Origin: JBDRDI01 sp043820875
Lineage (GTDB): Bacteria > Patescibacteriota > Patescibacteriia > Patescibacteriales > UBA12075
Direction of reading: 5' to 3'
Assembly (NCBI GenBank): GCA_043820875.1
Contig: JBDRDI010000034.1
Location: 16,569 to 80,568 of the forward strand
Length of the DNA stretch: 64,000 nt
Within the stretch, counting starts at the first letter, position 1. Every line of letters begins with the position of its first letter. The notes beneath the pieces are model-generated. The model made no database searches, was not told where the DNA came from, and worked only from the letters and a program-made list of their open reading frames with translations. Below are positions 48,143-57,840 of this stretch, piece after piece. A program made the position numbers and the translations under genes.

Positions 48143-50644
48143 ATGCGTCGTCGTAGAAGAAGAAGAAATCTTTTGGATTATATTCGCTTACCTAGTTTGC
48201 CCGAAGTTGATTTGGATTCGGAAACAAAAAAGGGTGTTTTTATTGTGCTGATTGTGGCCCTGGGCACCATCGGCCTTTTGGGGCTTTTCGGCAAGGCCGG
48301 AATGATTGGTGAGTATTTTAACAGTTGGCTCATACTGGGCTTCGGCTGGGGTAAATGGCTTGTGCCAATGATTTTAATTTTTTGGGGATATATGCTTTAC
48401 AGTGAAAGGTTTGATGTGCGAGGCATAAATTATTTTGGACTTATTCTATTTATTTTTTCTTTTCATTCTTTACTTTTTTTATTGATTGAACAAAATCAAT
48501 GGGATACGGTGTTGGAAATCGGGCGTGGTGGAGGATACGCGGGTTTATTTTTGGCAGAGTTGTCTATAAAATATATGGGATTGATTGCGTCGTTTATTGT
48601 TTTGTTTTGTTTTGTGATTATTTCGTTTCTTCTGATATTCAACGCGACTTTAATGGAAATATTCGGTCCGGAAAGTTATCTTGCGCGCCTTTTTTATCCG
48701 CTTATTTTTTTATTGAAAAAAGTGTTTAGTGAAAGAGAAGAGGAAGAAGATGATGATGAAGATGAAGAAGAGGACGATGAAAAGAGCGATGATGAAGAAG
48801 AGGAAGAAGAGGAAGAAGAGGACGATCATGAAGAAAACGAAGAAGAGCATGAAGAAGATGAAGAAGAAGAGGAGGAAACTGGGGCGCCGGAATTTGTTGC
48901 CAAATCCATCAAGGAGAAAAAACAAATTGAAGAGGTCTGGTGGAAGCCGACCGGAATAAAAATTGATTTGCCATTAGGACTACTCAAGGGAAGAGGTGGA
49001 AAGCCAACCAGCGGCGATATTAAAGAGAATAAAGAAATAATTAGAAGGTCGTTGGAGCATTTTGGAATAGATGTGGAGATGGGAGACGTGAGTGTCGGTC
49101 CGACTGTCACACAATATACATTCAAGCCGGCCGAAGGAGTAAAGCTGTCGCGCATTACAAACTTGAGCAATGATTTGGCTTTGGCTTTGGCGGCGCATCC
49201 GATTAGAATTGAAGCGCCGATTCCCGGAAAGTCATTGGTGGGAGTGGAGGTTCCAAATCAGGCCAAAGTTATTGTCGGCTTGAGAGAGATTTTAAAAGCC
49301 AAATCATCAAAGAAGAATAACCACAATATGATGTTGGCTCTCGGGAAAGACGTTTCCGGCAATCCATGGTTTGGAGACATTACCAAGATGCCTCATCTGT
49401 TGGTCGCGGGCGCGACCAATTCCGGCAAGTCGGTTTGTTTAAATACTATAATTGTAAGTTTAATGTATCAAAATAATCCTGATGATTTGAGATTTGTTAT
49501 GGTTGATCCAAAGAGGGTGGAGTTTCAAGTATATAATAACATTCCGTATTTGTTATGTCCGGTAGTAACCGATATTGGCAAAACAGTTAATGCGTTAAAG
49601 TGGTGTTTAAATGAAATGGACCGCCGGTTTGATATTCTTTCAAATTCAGGGCACCGGAATATCCAGTCATATAATGAAAGCATAAAAATAAAAATGCCGT
49701 ATATTGTGGTGGTGATTGACGAATTGGCTGATTTGATGGCGGCCGCGGCCAAGGATATTGAATCCGGCGTAATTCGTTTGGCGCAGATGTCTCGCGCCGT
49801 GGGTATTCACTTGGTACTTGCCACTCAGCGCCCGAGCGTTGATGTTATTACCGGTTTGATTAAGGCCAATATGCCGGCTCGCATCGCTTTTTCAGTTGCT
49901 TCAGGCACGGATTCCCGCACTATCCTTGATATTTTGGGCGCGGAAAAATTGTTGGGACGCGGGGACATGCTTTTTGTGGATGCGGAAATGTCCAAGCCGG
50001 TTCGTTTGCAAGGCGCGTTTTTGAGCGATGAAGAAATCAAAAAAATAATTAGACATGTTAAAAGGCAAAGCGATGGACAAACATGTTTTATTGACGCCAT
50101 AACCGATCGGCAAAAAGTGAAAGGATTTGATGGCGTTGGATTTGGTGGTAGCGGAGACGATGATGAATTGCTCAGCGAGGCGAAAGAAACAGTAATTAAC
50201 ATGAATCGAGCTTCGGCCTCTCTTTTACAGAGAAAATTAAGAATCGGCTATGCTCGCGCCGCAAGTATTTTGGATGCCTTGGAGGCGGAAGGTGTTATTA
50301 GTGCGGGAAACGGTTCCAAGCCGCGTGAAGTTTTGGTTTCCAGAGAAGAGTATGAGGCTGGATTATCGCAGGGAATAAGCGGTGTTTCTTTACATAAAAA
50401 AGAAGAGGCGGACACACAGAAATCATATTTGGGAGAAGAAAGCGATACCTCGTTGGTTTTCGACCCTTCGGCAAGCTCAGGGCAAGATGATGATGAAGAA
50501 GATGAAGAAGATGATTATGAAGAAAACGAAAGCGAGCACCAAGAAGATGTAGAGGAAGAGGAAGAAGAGGAGGAGGAGAAAAAAGGTAGCGACGAAAAAG
50601 ACGAAGACGATGATGAAGATGAAGGAAAATATTTTTCAAGATAA
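48143..50644 (+). CDS. ftsK: DNA translocase FtsK/SpoIIIE with acidic inserts
   Basis: 833 residues. Four membrane helices in the first 190 residues, then a very acidic linker (about 197-245, almost all Glu/Asp), the ATPase core with Walker A GATNSGKSVCLNT (about 420-432), Walker B VVVIDELADLMAAA (about 520-533), the LATQRPSVDVITG segment and a C-terminal gamma winged helix (LLQRKLRIGYARAASILDALEAEGVI, about 688-713). It pumps DNA through the division site. A second acidic tract closes the protein. Near 50464-50482 the coding sequence contains a 19-base palindromic repeat, in frame, that is also present in gyrA. Confidence 0.93.
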   Translation: MRRRRRRRNLLDYIRLPSLPEVDLDSETKKGVFIVLIVALGTIGLLGLFGKAGMIGEYFNSWLILGFGWGKWLVPMILIFWGYMLYSERFDVRGINYFGLILFIFSFHSLLFLLIEQNQWDTVLEIGRGGGYAGLFLAELSIKYMGLIASFIVLFCFVIISFLLIFNATLMEIFGPESYLARLFYPLIFLLKKVFSEREEEEDDDEDEEEDDEKSDDEEEEEEEEEDDHEENEEEHEEDEEEEEETGAPEFVAKSIKEKKQIEEVWWKPTGIKIDLPLGLLKGRGGKPTSGDIKENKEIIRRSLEHFGIDVEMGDVSVGPTVTQYTFKPAEGVKLSRITNLSNDLALALAAHPIRIEAPIPGKSLVGVEVPNQAKVIVGLREILKAKSSKKNNHNMMLALGKDVSGNPWFGDITKMPHLLVAGATNSGKSVCLNTIIVSLMYQNNPDDLRFVMVDPKRVEFQVYNNIPYLLCPVVTDIGKTVNALKWCLNEMDRRFDILSNSGHRNIQSYNESIKIKMPYIVVVIDELADLMAAAAKDIESGVIRLAQMSRAVGIHLVLATQRPSVDVITGLIKANMPARIAFSVASGTDSRTILDILGAEKLLGRGDMLFVDAEMSKPVRLQGAFLSDEEIKKIIRHVKRQSDGQTCFIDAITDRQKVKGFDGVGFGGSGDDDELLSEAKETVINMNRASASLLQRKLRIGYARAASILDALEAEGVISAGNGSKPREVLVSREEYEAGLSQGISGVSLHKKEEADTQKSYLGEESDTSLVFDPSASSGQDDDEEDEEDDYEENESEHQEDVEEEEEEEEEKKGSDEKDEDDDEDEGKYFSR
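50464..50482. repeat. CCCTTCGRCAAGCTCAGGG palindromic repeat inside ftsK
   Basis: CCCTTCGGCAAGCTCAGGG lies within the ftsK reading frame, giving residues PSASSGQ. The same 19 bases with one change (G for A) occur in gyrA at 52252-52270. The sequence is an imperfect hairpin (CCCT/AGGG ends, inner CTTCG and AGCTC) that I recall as a widespread intragenic repeat in environmental genomes. Confidence 0.8.
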
Positions 50645-50682
50645 TACAAAAGAAGAGATCTAAATAATTATTTTTTAATTCT

Positions 50683-51330
50683 ATGATTATTACTTATTTC
50701 GGACATTCATGTTTTAAAATTCAAGACAAGACCGGTACGGACAGTATAGAATTGACTACTGATCCGTTTGACGAATCAGTCGGGCTTAAAGTCCCCAATT
50801 TTAAGTCGGAAATCGTCACAGTGAGCCACAAACATCAAGACCATAATAATATCAAGGTTATACGCGGAAATCCGTACATTGTACAAAGCGCTGGCGAGTA
50901 TGATATTTCCGGTGTATCAATCCACGGCGTAGAATCGTTTCATGACGATAATAACGGTAAAGAACGTGGTATAAATATAATTTATCGGATTGAGATGGAC
51001 GGTGTTTCTGTTTCGCATTTGGGCGACTTGGGGCATTTGTTGAACGAAAAACAATTGGACGTTTTGGTTGGTACGGATGTTTTGCTTGTTCCGGTTGGCG
51101 GCAAATATACATTGGACGCGAAAAAAGCCGCGGAAGTTGTAAACCAAATAGAACCGCGCATAGTGATTCCGATGCATTATAAGACCAATGGATCAAAAGT
51201 GGATATTGACGGTGTTGATAAATTTATTAAAGAACTTGGTGTCAAGCCGACAGAGGAAGAAAGATTAAAAATTTCCAAAAAAGATTTACCGCAAGAAGAT
51301 ATGCGCCTCGTAATTTTAAGTTGCTTATAA
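50683..51330 (+). CDS. Metallo-beta-lactamase-fold hydrolase
   Basis: 215 residues of the MBL fold. The metal site is VSHKHQDHNN (about 46-55, H-x-H-x-D-H), a following strand SAGEYDISGVSIHGVESFHDDN, SHLGDLGH (about 109-116, with the third Asp/His) and MHYK (about 165-168). These residues fit a two-metal hydrolase of the UPF0173/phosphodiesterase type. The substrate is unknown. The gene lies 38 bases after ftsK. Confidence 0.85.
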   Translation: MIITYFGHSCFKIQDKTGTDSIELTTDPFDESVGLKVPNFKSEIVTVSHKHQDHNNIKVIRGNPYIVQSAGEYDISGVSIHGVESFHDDNNGKERGINIIYRIEMDGVSVSHLGDLGHLLNEKQLDVLVGTDVLLVPVGGKYTLDAKKAAEVVNQIEPRIVIPMHYKTNGSKVDIDGVDKFIKELGVKPTEEERLKISKKDLPQEDMRLVILSCL

Positions 51331-51472
51331 TTTTTAAATTCGTCTCTCATTGTTCTAATATTAGATAAAATATTATCTATTTTTGCTCTTTACTTTTCAT
51401 GAAAATTTTGTTAATATAAAGACAGAAAGCACTCTTGTTTTTAGAGTGGTTTTAATTTTAAAAAGTAATTAT

Positions 51473-52129
51473 ATGGCCAAAGGAGGAGCAACAAGGCCGG
51501 CTAAAAATAAAACGCATTCGCCAAGAGCCTCAAAAGTGGTTAAATTAAATGTTCGGCGCATTGCGGAAGAAAAACCTTCTGTCAGCTTAGTCGCACCAGT
51601 CAAGAAAAGAAAATCAGTTAGCTTAAGAAAGAAGAATAGAACAAAAGGCGTTGAGAAGCGAAAAGAAGAGGAGATGAAGAAGCACGTGGAAGATCTTGTT
51701 AGAAGAGAGATAGTTCGCGCAAGAATAGAAAAACAAAAACGAATAGTTTTGTGGACTGGCGTTATTTTTTTTATGTCTCTTATCGCTTTCGGCTGGGTTT
51801 TTAGTTTAAAGAATTCATTTCAGGAAATAAGTGCTGAGGAAACAGCGGTCAATTTGAACGGTATGTCCAAGGATATAGACGGTCAAATTAAAGAGTTGAA
51901 AGACAACATGGAAAAAGCAAAAGAATCTTTCGGTTTGAAAGATCCGGGTGAGTTGAATGGTGCGAGCTCCACAGTCGATGAATTGTTTGCAACAAGCTCG
52001 GAAGCAAGTGTGGAGGTTGTTGCTCCAATAAGCGCCACTTCAACAGAAATCAAAACAGACCAGAAAACATTGGATGAGATTGAAAGTTTAAAATTAAAAA
52101 TAGACGAGCTGGAAAAGAAGATGAAATAG
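51473..52129 (+). CDS. Membrane protein with basic N-terminal tail and coiled-coil C terminus
   Basis: 218 residues. The first about 85 residues are strongly basic (KKRKSVSLRKKNRTKG), then one membrane helix (about 90-112, VLWTGVIFFMSLIAFGWVF) and a soluble coiled coil (DIDGQIKELKDNMEKAKESFG and a closing EIESLKLKIDELEKKMK). ATG 51473 is chosen over 51383 because MAKGGATRPAKNKTHSPRAS reads like a natural start. No family recognised. A single-helix protein with a DNA-like basic tail next to gyrA could tether the nucleoid, but that is a guess. Confidence 0.6.
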   Translation: MAKGGATRPAKNKTHSPRASKVVKLNVRRIAEEKPSVSLVAPVKKRKSVSLRKKNRTKGVEKRKEEEMKKHVEDLVRREIVRARIEKQKRIVLWTGVIFFMSLIAFGWVFSLKNSFQEISAEETAVNLNGMSKDIDGQIKELKDNMEKAKESFGLKDPGELNGASSTVDELFATSSEASVEVVAPISATSTEIKTDQKTLDEIESLKLKIDELEKKMK

Positions 52130-52164
52130 AATTTAGAATTTAGGATATAGAATTTGGAAATTTT

Positions 52165-54891
52165 ATGAAAAAAATAATCAAAAAAATAATAAAGAAGAAA
52201 CCGGAAAATAAAAAGAAAGCAAAAGTTTCTCGTGTTCAGGCTGTAAAAAAACCCTTCGACAAGCTCAGGGCAGGGAAAGAAAAAATAGTTAAAGAAAAAA
52301 AAGTTTCCTTGATAAATTCTAAACAAGAAGAAAAGGTGAAAAAAGTTGATGAAAAGAATGTTGTAAATAATGATTTGCCGGAGAATGCGGAACAAAAGAT
52401 AGAGAGCGTTAATCGCAACGACATTGTTGCCGGAGATACCATGACTGAGTTTGGTTTGGTGCGTCCGATGCCGATTACAGAGGAAATGAGCAAGTCGTAT
52501 TTGGATTATGCCATGAGTGTTATTGTTCAACGCGCCTTGCCGGACGCTCGAGATGGATTGAAACCTGTACATAGAAGAATTTTGTATGCCATGTGGAGCG
52601 TGGGATTAAAAAGCAGCGCGAAATTTCGAAAGTCAGCCACCGTGGTCGGAGAAGTTTTAGGTAAGTATCATCCACACGGCGATTCTGCCGTTTATGATTC
52701 CATGGTACGGCTTGCGCAAGATTTTTCCATGCGCTACCCACTCGTGAACGGACAAGGAAACTTTGGTTCAATGGACGGCGACAGCGCGGCTGCTATGCGT
52801 TATACGGAAGCGAAAATGACTCAGGTTGCAGAAGAATTGTTGGCTGATATTGAAAAAGATACAGTTGATTTTATTCCGAATTTTGACGGTTCCCATCAAG
52901 AGCCGAAAGTTTTGCCGGCCAAATTGCCCAATTTATTATTGAATGGAACAATGGGCATCGCAGTGGGCATGGCCACAAATATTCCGCCTCATAATTTGCG
53001 GGAGCTTATTCAGGCAATCGTTTGCTTGATTGATAATCCGGACGCGACCGTTGACGATTTGATGGAATTTGTAAAAGGACCGGATTTTCCAACCGGTGGA
53101 ATCATATATAGCCATGATGACATCAAGCAAGCGTATGCCACAGGAAAGGGCGGTGTGGTTTTGCGTGGTCGGGCCGAAGTTGAAGAAACGAAAAATGGAA
53201 CATTCCGCATTATCATTTCAGAAATACCTTTTCAATTGAATAAAGCAACACTCGTGGAAAAGATTGCGGATTTGGTTAAAGATAAAAAAATAGAAGGCGT
53301 TAAAGATTTGCGCGATGAGTCTGATAAAGACGGTGTGCGCGTTGTTTTGGATTTGAAAAAAGAATCTTACCCCAAAAAAATATTAAATAGTTTATATAAA
53401 TTAACATCGCTTCAAGAGACATTTCATTTGAACATGTTGGCCTTGGTGGACGGCATACAGCCGAAAGTTCTGACTTTAAAAATGGCCTTGGAAGAATATA
53501 TTAAACATCGGCAAACGGTTGTTCGACGTCGAACCGAATTTGAATTGGCTCGAGCCAAAGCACGCGCGCATATTTTGGAAGGATTAATGATCGCCTTGAA
53601 TAATATTGACGCGGTAATTAAAGTCATCAAAGCTTCTCGTGACAAAGAAGTCGCCAAAATAAATTTAATAAAAAAGTTTAAACTTACAGAAGTTCAAGCT
53701 GTGGCCATTCTGGAAATGCGCTTGCAAAACCTTGCCAATCTTGAAAAGATGAAAATTGAAGATGAGCTGAAGGAAAAAAAGAAATTAATTAAAGACTTGG
53801 AAATAATATTAAAATCAAAAGAAAAAATCAGCGATATTATTAAAAAAGAGCTTGCGGATATTGAGGAAAAATACGGAGATGATAGAAAAACGCAAGTTAT
53901 CGCGCGAGGTGTAAAAGATTTTTCCGTGGAAGATCTGGTACCGAACGAAGAGACAGTTGTGTTTATGACCCGCGACGGCTATATCAAAAGAAACGCGCCG
54001 GATACTTTCAAAGTGCAGGGCCGTGGCGGAAAAGGAGTGATTGGTTTGACCACCAAAGAGGAAGACATGATTGAATTTATGTTTACCACCACCACTCATT
54101 CCGATATTTTGTTTTTTACAACCAAGGGCAGGGTGTTTCAGCTTAAGGTATATGAAATTCCGGTGGCAACCAGAACCGCCAAGGGGCAGGCTATTGTAAA
54201 TTTTTTACAGCTTTCCTCCGGAGAAAAAATAACCTCCACGCTTCCATTGGATAAAATTACCAAAAGCAAGTATTTGTTTTTCGCAACCGAAAAAGGTTTG
54301 GTGAAAAAAGTAAAGCTGGAAGCGTTTGGCAATGTGCGTCGTTCCGGACTGGTGGCCATCAAAATTAAAGAAAATGACAAGCTCATTTGGGCCAAACCGA
54401 CCATGGGCGATGATCAAATACAACTTATTACCGCGCACGGCCAAGCCATTAGATTTAAAGAAGCGGATGTACGCGATATGGGCAGAGGAGCAGCCGGTGT
54501 TCATGGCATTCGGTTAAAAGGTAATGACGCTGTAGTGGGTATGGGCGTGATTAAAAACGATAAAGAAAAAATGAAAAGATATCAGATTTTATCAATCATG
54601 GAGCAAGGTTTTGGTAAGCGTACAGCTCTTAATCTGTATAAAGTGCAAGGTCGTGGCGGATCCGGAATCAAAACAGCGAAAGTGACGGAAAAAACCGGCA
54701 ACTTGGTGAGCGCCTATATTGTGAACAACGAATCCATGGCAGAAAAAGATTTGATTATTATTTCTGAAAAAGGGCAAGTCATCAGAATCTCATATAAAAC
54801 AGTAAATCAATCCGGACGCGATACCGTTGGTGTGAGATTAATGAGACTTAAAGAAGGCGGAGATAAGATAGCCTGCGTTACATGGGCGTAG
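52165..54891 (+). CDS. gyrA: DNA gyrase subunit A
   Basis: 908 residues. After a Lys-rich N-terminal extension of about 85 residues, the classic core starts at [52 protein letters not shown]. The catalytic tyrosine is in [10 protein letters not shown] (about 210-219), the quinolone-region [21 protein letters not shown] is intact, and the C-terminal beta-pinwheel carries a degenerate GyrA box [10 protein letters not shown] (about 619-628) plus repeats [12 protein letters not shown] and [11 protein letters not shown]. It introduces negative supercoils with GyrB. The N-terminal extension includes PFDKLRAG, encoded by the 19-base palindromic repeat. Confidence 0.96.
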   Translation: MKKIIKKIIKKKPENKKKAKVSRVQAVKKPFDKLRAGKEKIVKEKKVSLINSKQEEKVKKVDEKNVVNNDLPENAEQKIESVNRNDIVAGDTMTEFGLVRPMPITEEMSKSYLDYAMSVIVQRALPDARDGLKPVHRRILYAMWSVGLKSSAKFRKSATVVGEVLGKYHPHGDSAVYDSMVRLAQDFSMRYPLVNGQGNFGSMDGDSAAAMRYTEAKMTQVAEELLADIEKDTVDFIPNFDGSHQEPKVLPAKLPNLLLNGTMGIAVGMATNIPPHNLRELIQAIVCLIDNPDATVDDLMEFVKGPDFPTGGIIYSHDDIKQAYATGKGGVVLRGRAEVEETKNGTFRIIISEIPFQLNKATLVEKIADLVKDKKIEGVKDLRDESDKDGVRVVLDLKKESYPKKILNSLYKLTSLQETFHLNMLALVDGIQPKVLTLKMALEEYIKHRQTVVRRRTEFELARAKARAHILEGLMIALNNIDAVIKVIKASRDKEVAKINLIKKFKLTEVQAVAILEMRLQNLANLEKMKIEDELKEKKKLIKDLEIILKSKEKISDIIKKELADIEEKYGDDRKTQVIARGVKDFSVEDLVPNEETVVFMTRDGYIKRNAPDTFKVQGRGGKGVIGLTTKEEDMIEFMFTTTTHSDILFFTTKGRVFQLKVYEIPVATRTAKGQAIVNFLQLSSGEKITSTLPLDKITKSKYLFFATEKGLVKKVKLEAFGNVRRSGLVAIKIKENDKLIWAKPTMGDDQIQLITAHGQAIRFKEADVRDMGRGAAGVHGIRLKGNDAVVGMGVIKNDKEKMKRYQILSIMEQGFGKRTALNLYKVQGRGGSGIKTAKVTEKTGNLVSAYIVNNESMAEKDLIIISEKGQVIRISYKTVNQSGRDTVGVRLMRLKEGGDKIACVTWA
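52252..52270. repeat. CCCTTCGRCAAGCTCAGGG palindromic repeat inside gyrA
   Basis: CCCTTCGACAAGCTCAGGG inside the extended N-terminal region of gyrA, giving PFDKLRAG. It differs by one base from the ftsK copy, and falls in a different reading frame relative to the repeat there, so the same DNA is read as two unrelated peptides. Confidence 0.82.
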
Positions 54892-54929
54892 ATCGGATTT
54901 CGGATTTCGGATGTCGGATATCAGATGTT
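54891..54929. repeat. TCGGATGTC-type interspersed repeat, copy 3
   Basis: A run of GATCGGATTTCGGATTTCGG units ending in GATGTCGGATATCAGATG immediately after the gyrA stop; related to the runs at 28075 and 42441. Confidence 0.7.
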
Positions 54930-54969
54930 GAATATTAATTATTTTATTAATTTATTAAATATTTCTTTT

Positions 54970-55917
54970 ATGAAAAAAGTTATTTTTGGAGGATTGTTGT
55001 TCATTTTAATTATCTCCGGATGTACTAAGCAGAATAATGAAGCAATAAGTGTTATTTTGGGGCTGGATGAAGCCAAGGCGTTGGCATTAAGTTTTATTAA
55101 TGAAAATTTGGTCAATCCGGGTTCAGAAGTGACAATTAAAGAGATTACGGAAGAAAACGGATTGTATAAAATCGTAGTAACGCCCCAAACCGGAAATGAC
55201 ATTAATTCTTATATGACCCTTGACGGCAAAATGTTTTTTCCGCAAGGCATAGACATTGATGAATTGGCGCAGGAGAACGAGGCTCAAGAAGAAGCAGCAC
55301 AAGGAACAGTAAACGCTGTTTCCAAAACAGATCAGCCGGAAGTTGAATTATTTGTGATGAGTTTTTGTCCATACGGCACTTTGGCCGAAGATGCCATGTC
55401 GCCCGTTGTTGATTTGCTACAAGACAAAGCCAATATCAAGGTGCGTTATATAGCGAGCGTTTCAGGAGATGATATAGACTCAGTAAAGTCTCTCCATGGC
55501 GTTATTGAGGGAAAAGAAGACGCGCGCCAATTATGTGTTGCTCGCGATTACGGTCAAGAAATATTTTGGAAATATGTCGGCGCCATTAATAAAGATTGCG
55601 CGTCTCTCTATGGCGATGAAGAAAAATATGAAGAGTGCTGGCGAGGAGCAGCTGTCGCCTCGGGCGTGAGTGCCGATAAAGTTGCGTCTTGTGTGGATAA
55701 AGACGGCGCAAGCTTGATCAGCGCTGAGGACGTGGAAGCGCAAAAATACAATGTATCCGGTTCCCCGACTTTGGTTATCAACGGCACAATATCAAACGCA
55801 AGCCGAACGCCGGAAGGATATAAACAAGCAATTTGCGCGGCCTTTAACACAGAGCCGTCAGAATGCTCACAAACTCTGAGTAGCGCCGGTGGAACAGCAG
55901 AGGGAGGATGTAATTAA
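54970..55917 (+). CDS. Lipoprotein with thioredoxin/DsbA-like fold and CPYG motif
   Basis: 315 residues. Signal peptide with lipobox LIISGC (residues 11-16), so the mature protein is likely a lipoprotein on the outer face. A cystatin/PepSY-like part (about 24-90) is followed by a thioredoxin-fold domain starting at VELFVMSFCPYGTLAEDAM (about 125-143), where CPYG replaces the CxxC of DsbA, and the closing SGSPTLVINGT (about 268-278, cis-proline of the fold). The single active cysteine suggests a GILT-like or peroxiredoxin-like role rather than disulfide formation. ATG 54970 is preferred over 54925 because it gives the natural lipoprotein start. Confidence 0.78.
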   Translation: MKKVIFGGLLFILIISGCTKQNNEAISVILGLDEAKALALSFINENLVNPGSEVTIKEITEENGLYKIVVTPQTGNDINSYMTLDGKMFFPQGIDIDELAQENEAQEEAAQGTVNAVSKTDQPEVELFVMSFCPYGTLAEDAMSPVVDLLQDKANIKVRYIASVSGDDIDSVKSLHGVIEGKEDARQLCVARDYGQEIFWKYVGAINKDCASLYGDEEKYEECWRGAAVASGVSADKVASCVDKDGASLISAEDVEAQKYNVSGSPTLVINGTISNASRTPEGYKQAICAAFNTEPSECSQTLSSAGGTAEGGCN

Positions 55918-55972
55918 TAGATTTTAATATTGGAAGTCTATATAAAATAATTATTATATAATTTAAAATAAT

Positions 55973-56281
55973 ATGGAAAACATAAAACCAATGGAAGTAA
56001 AAAATCCAATAGAAAGTTCAATAGAAAAAACGCCTCAAGAGAAACGCAAAGAACTTTTTGCGAAACCGCGTACGCAGGCAGACTGGAAAAATTTAATTAA
56101 TGGTATGGCTGGGAGGAAAGTTATCGCTGGGGTGCAAAGCAATAATGAAGATAAACTGCTCACCTTTAAGGATCTTAATAGGGCGTTGCTCGTAACTACT
56201 AATTTTTTTACCGCGGAGGATCTTCGAGAACGTAGCAATGTGTTGCAAATTATTCAAAGCATTATTGATGATAAAAATTAG
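55973..56281 (+). CDS. Unknown 102-residue protein
   Basis: No family recognised. Polar at both ends with a more regular middle (TQADWKNLINGMAGRKVIAGVQSN, about 38-61) and a helical C terminus (ERSNVLQIIQSIIDDKN). It lies between the thioredoxin-fold lipoprotein and the S1-domain gene, with spacers of 55 and 211 bases, so it is probably a single-gene unit. No membrane segment. Confidence 0.6.
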   Translation: MENIKPMEVKNPIESSIEKTPQEKRKELFAKPRTQADWKNLINGMAGRKVIAGVQSNNEDKLLTFKDLNRALLVTTNFFTAEDLRERSNVLQIIQSIIDDKN

Positions 56282-56328
56282 CATTTATATAAAAAATTAA
56301 TTTAAAATAAAATTAGGCGTGCTGCCTC

Positions 56329-56357
56329 TTGCTTTATTTTTAATAATAGTATATAAT
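56329..56357 (+). promoter_or_regulatory. Promoter of the S1-domain gene
   Basis: TTGCTT (56329-56334) and a perfect TATAAT (56352-56357) with a 17-base spacer, giving a leader of about 130 bases that includes a CTTGA/TCAAG hairpin around 56396-56415. Confidence 0.65.
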
Positions 56358-56492
56358 ATTTTTAATAACTAAATATTCACGCCTATAATAAATTTCTTGA
56401 TTTCAGGCGGTCAAGAGACTTTCCGACATACTGGAGGGTTAAAAAGACTTTTTTTATTTTAGAAATTAGAAAAATAAAAAAAATATAAAAAA

Positions 56493-57776
56493 ATGAAAAA
56501 AATAATTGACAATCCAACTTTGCAGGACAGCGCGTTTGGAAAATTATTGAATAGTGACGATTTTCAAATTCCCAGCGCTGGAGACTTGATTAAAGGAACT
56601 GTGCTTTCCGCTTCCAAGGCGGAAGTAAAACTTGATATCGGCGGTGTAATGACCGGTGTGGTAAGAGGCCCGGAACTTTATGAAGAAGATGATGATTATG
56701 CAAAAATTAAACCTGGGCAAGAAGTTGAAGCCACGGTTATTGAAGGCGAAAATGAAAATGGTGAATTGGAATTATCATTTCGTTTTGCCGGACAAGAGCG
56801 CGCATGGGAGGGATTGAGAAGCGCGTATCAAGAAAGCGATAATATTAAAGTAAAAGTGGCCGATGTTAATAAAGGCGGACTCTTGGTTAAATATCGTCAG
56901 ATCGCCGGATTTTTGCCGGTGTCTCAGCTGGCTCCGGAAAATTATCCGCGAGTCTCAGGCGGAGACAAGGGAAAAATTTTGGAAAAATTAAGATCTTTTG
57001 TCGGCGCGGAATTTGAAGTTAAAGTTTCCACGCTTAATGAGAGGGAAGATAAAATTATTTTTAGTGAAAAGGACGCTTGGAATGAAAAACAAAAAGACGT
57101 TATTTCAAAATATAAGATTGGCACGGAAGTGGAAGGAACAATCGCCGCCATTACCAATTTTGGCGTGTTCGTAAATTTCGCCGATAATTTGGAAGGATTG
57201 ATTCATATTTCCGAGCTGGCTTGGCAAAGGATTGACGATCCGGCGGATTTATTTAGAGTGGGAGACAAGATAAAGGCGGAAGTGATTGGTGTTGAAAATT
57301 CAAAAATATTTTTAAGCGCCAAAAAGCTTCAAAAAGACCCGTGGGAATTGATTGGAGAAAAATATAAACTTGGCCAAACCGTTCAAGGAAAGATTATCAA
57401 AGTGAATCCTTTCGGATTGTTTGTTTCACTGGATGATGATATTCACGGATTGGCGCATATCAGTCAATTGAAGCTTTTGCCAAAAGAAAAGATCAATGAC
57501 AAATTCAAGGTCAATGAAAAAGTAAATTTTGAAATTGTTTCCATGAAGCCGGAAGACCATCGTTTGGGATTGGCTTTCTCAGGAGACGGAGCTCAAGAAG
57601 AAAAAAGTGGCGAAGATGTTTCTCAAGATAAAGAAGATAAAAAAGAAGAGAAATCAGTGAAGGTAAAAGAGAAAAAGAAAGAAGAGAAGTCAGAGAAGCC
57701 GGAGAAGAAAGAGAAGAAGAAAGAAGAGAAGTCAGGGAAGCCGGAAAAGAAAGAGAGTAAAAAAGAGAAGAAATAA
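56493..57776 (+). CDS. rpsA: S1-domain RNA-binding protein (ribosomal protein S1-like)
   Basis: 427 residues with four S1 repeats: GDLIKGTVLSASKAEVKLDIGGVMTGVV (about 31-58), KVKVADVNKGGLLVKYRQIAGFLP (about 118-141), GTEVEGTIAAITNFGVFVNFADNLEGLIHISELAW (about 213-247) and GQTVQGKIIKVNPFGLFVSLDDDIHGLAHISQLKL (about 302-336), then a Lys/Glu-rich tail (about 375-427). Six S1 repeats are usual in ribosomal S1, so this is a short form that helps unfold mRNA on the 30S subunit. It has its own promoter and terminator. Confidence 0.88.
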   Translation: MKKIIDNPTLQDSAFGKLLNSDDFQIPSAGDLIKGTVLSASKAEVKLDIGGVMTGVVRGPELYEEDDDYAKIKPGQEVEATVIEGENENGELELSFRFAGQERAWEGLRSAYQESDNIKVKVADVNKGGLLVKYRQIAGFLPVSQLAPENYPRVSGGDKGKILEKLRSFVGAEFEVKVSTLNEREDKIIFSEKDAWNEKQKDVISKYKIGTEVEGTIAAITNFGVFVNFADNLEGLIHISELAWQRIDDPADLFRVGDKIKAEVIGVENSKIFLSAKKLQKDPWELIGEKYKLGQTVQGKIIKVNPFGLFVSLDDDIHGLAHISQLKLLPKEKINDKFKVNEKVNFEIVSMKPEDHRLGLAFSGDGAQEEKSGEDVSQDKEDKKEEKSVKVKEKKKEEKSEKPEKKEKKKEEKSGKPEKKESKKEKK

Positions 57777-57800
57777 AAAAGAGAAAAAATAAAAAAGAAA

Positions 57801-57840
57801 ATCACCCCGTTCTTGGTTCTTGAAGGACGGGGTGATGCTG
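57801..57840. terminator. Bidirectional terminator after the S1-domain gene
   Basis: ATCACCCCGT (57801-57810) pairs with ACGGGGTGAT (57827-57836); T-runs lie on both sides, so it can end the plus-strand gene and the minus-strand RNA candidate. Confidence 0.88.

Noticed and set aside
48710..48925. Antisense frame of Phe/Leu residues opposite ftsK
   Set aside because: It is merely the complement of the Glu/Asp-rich linker and has no independent signals.
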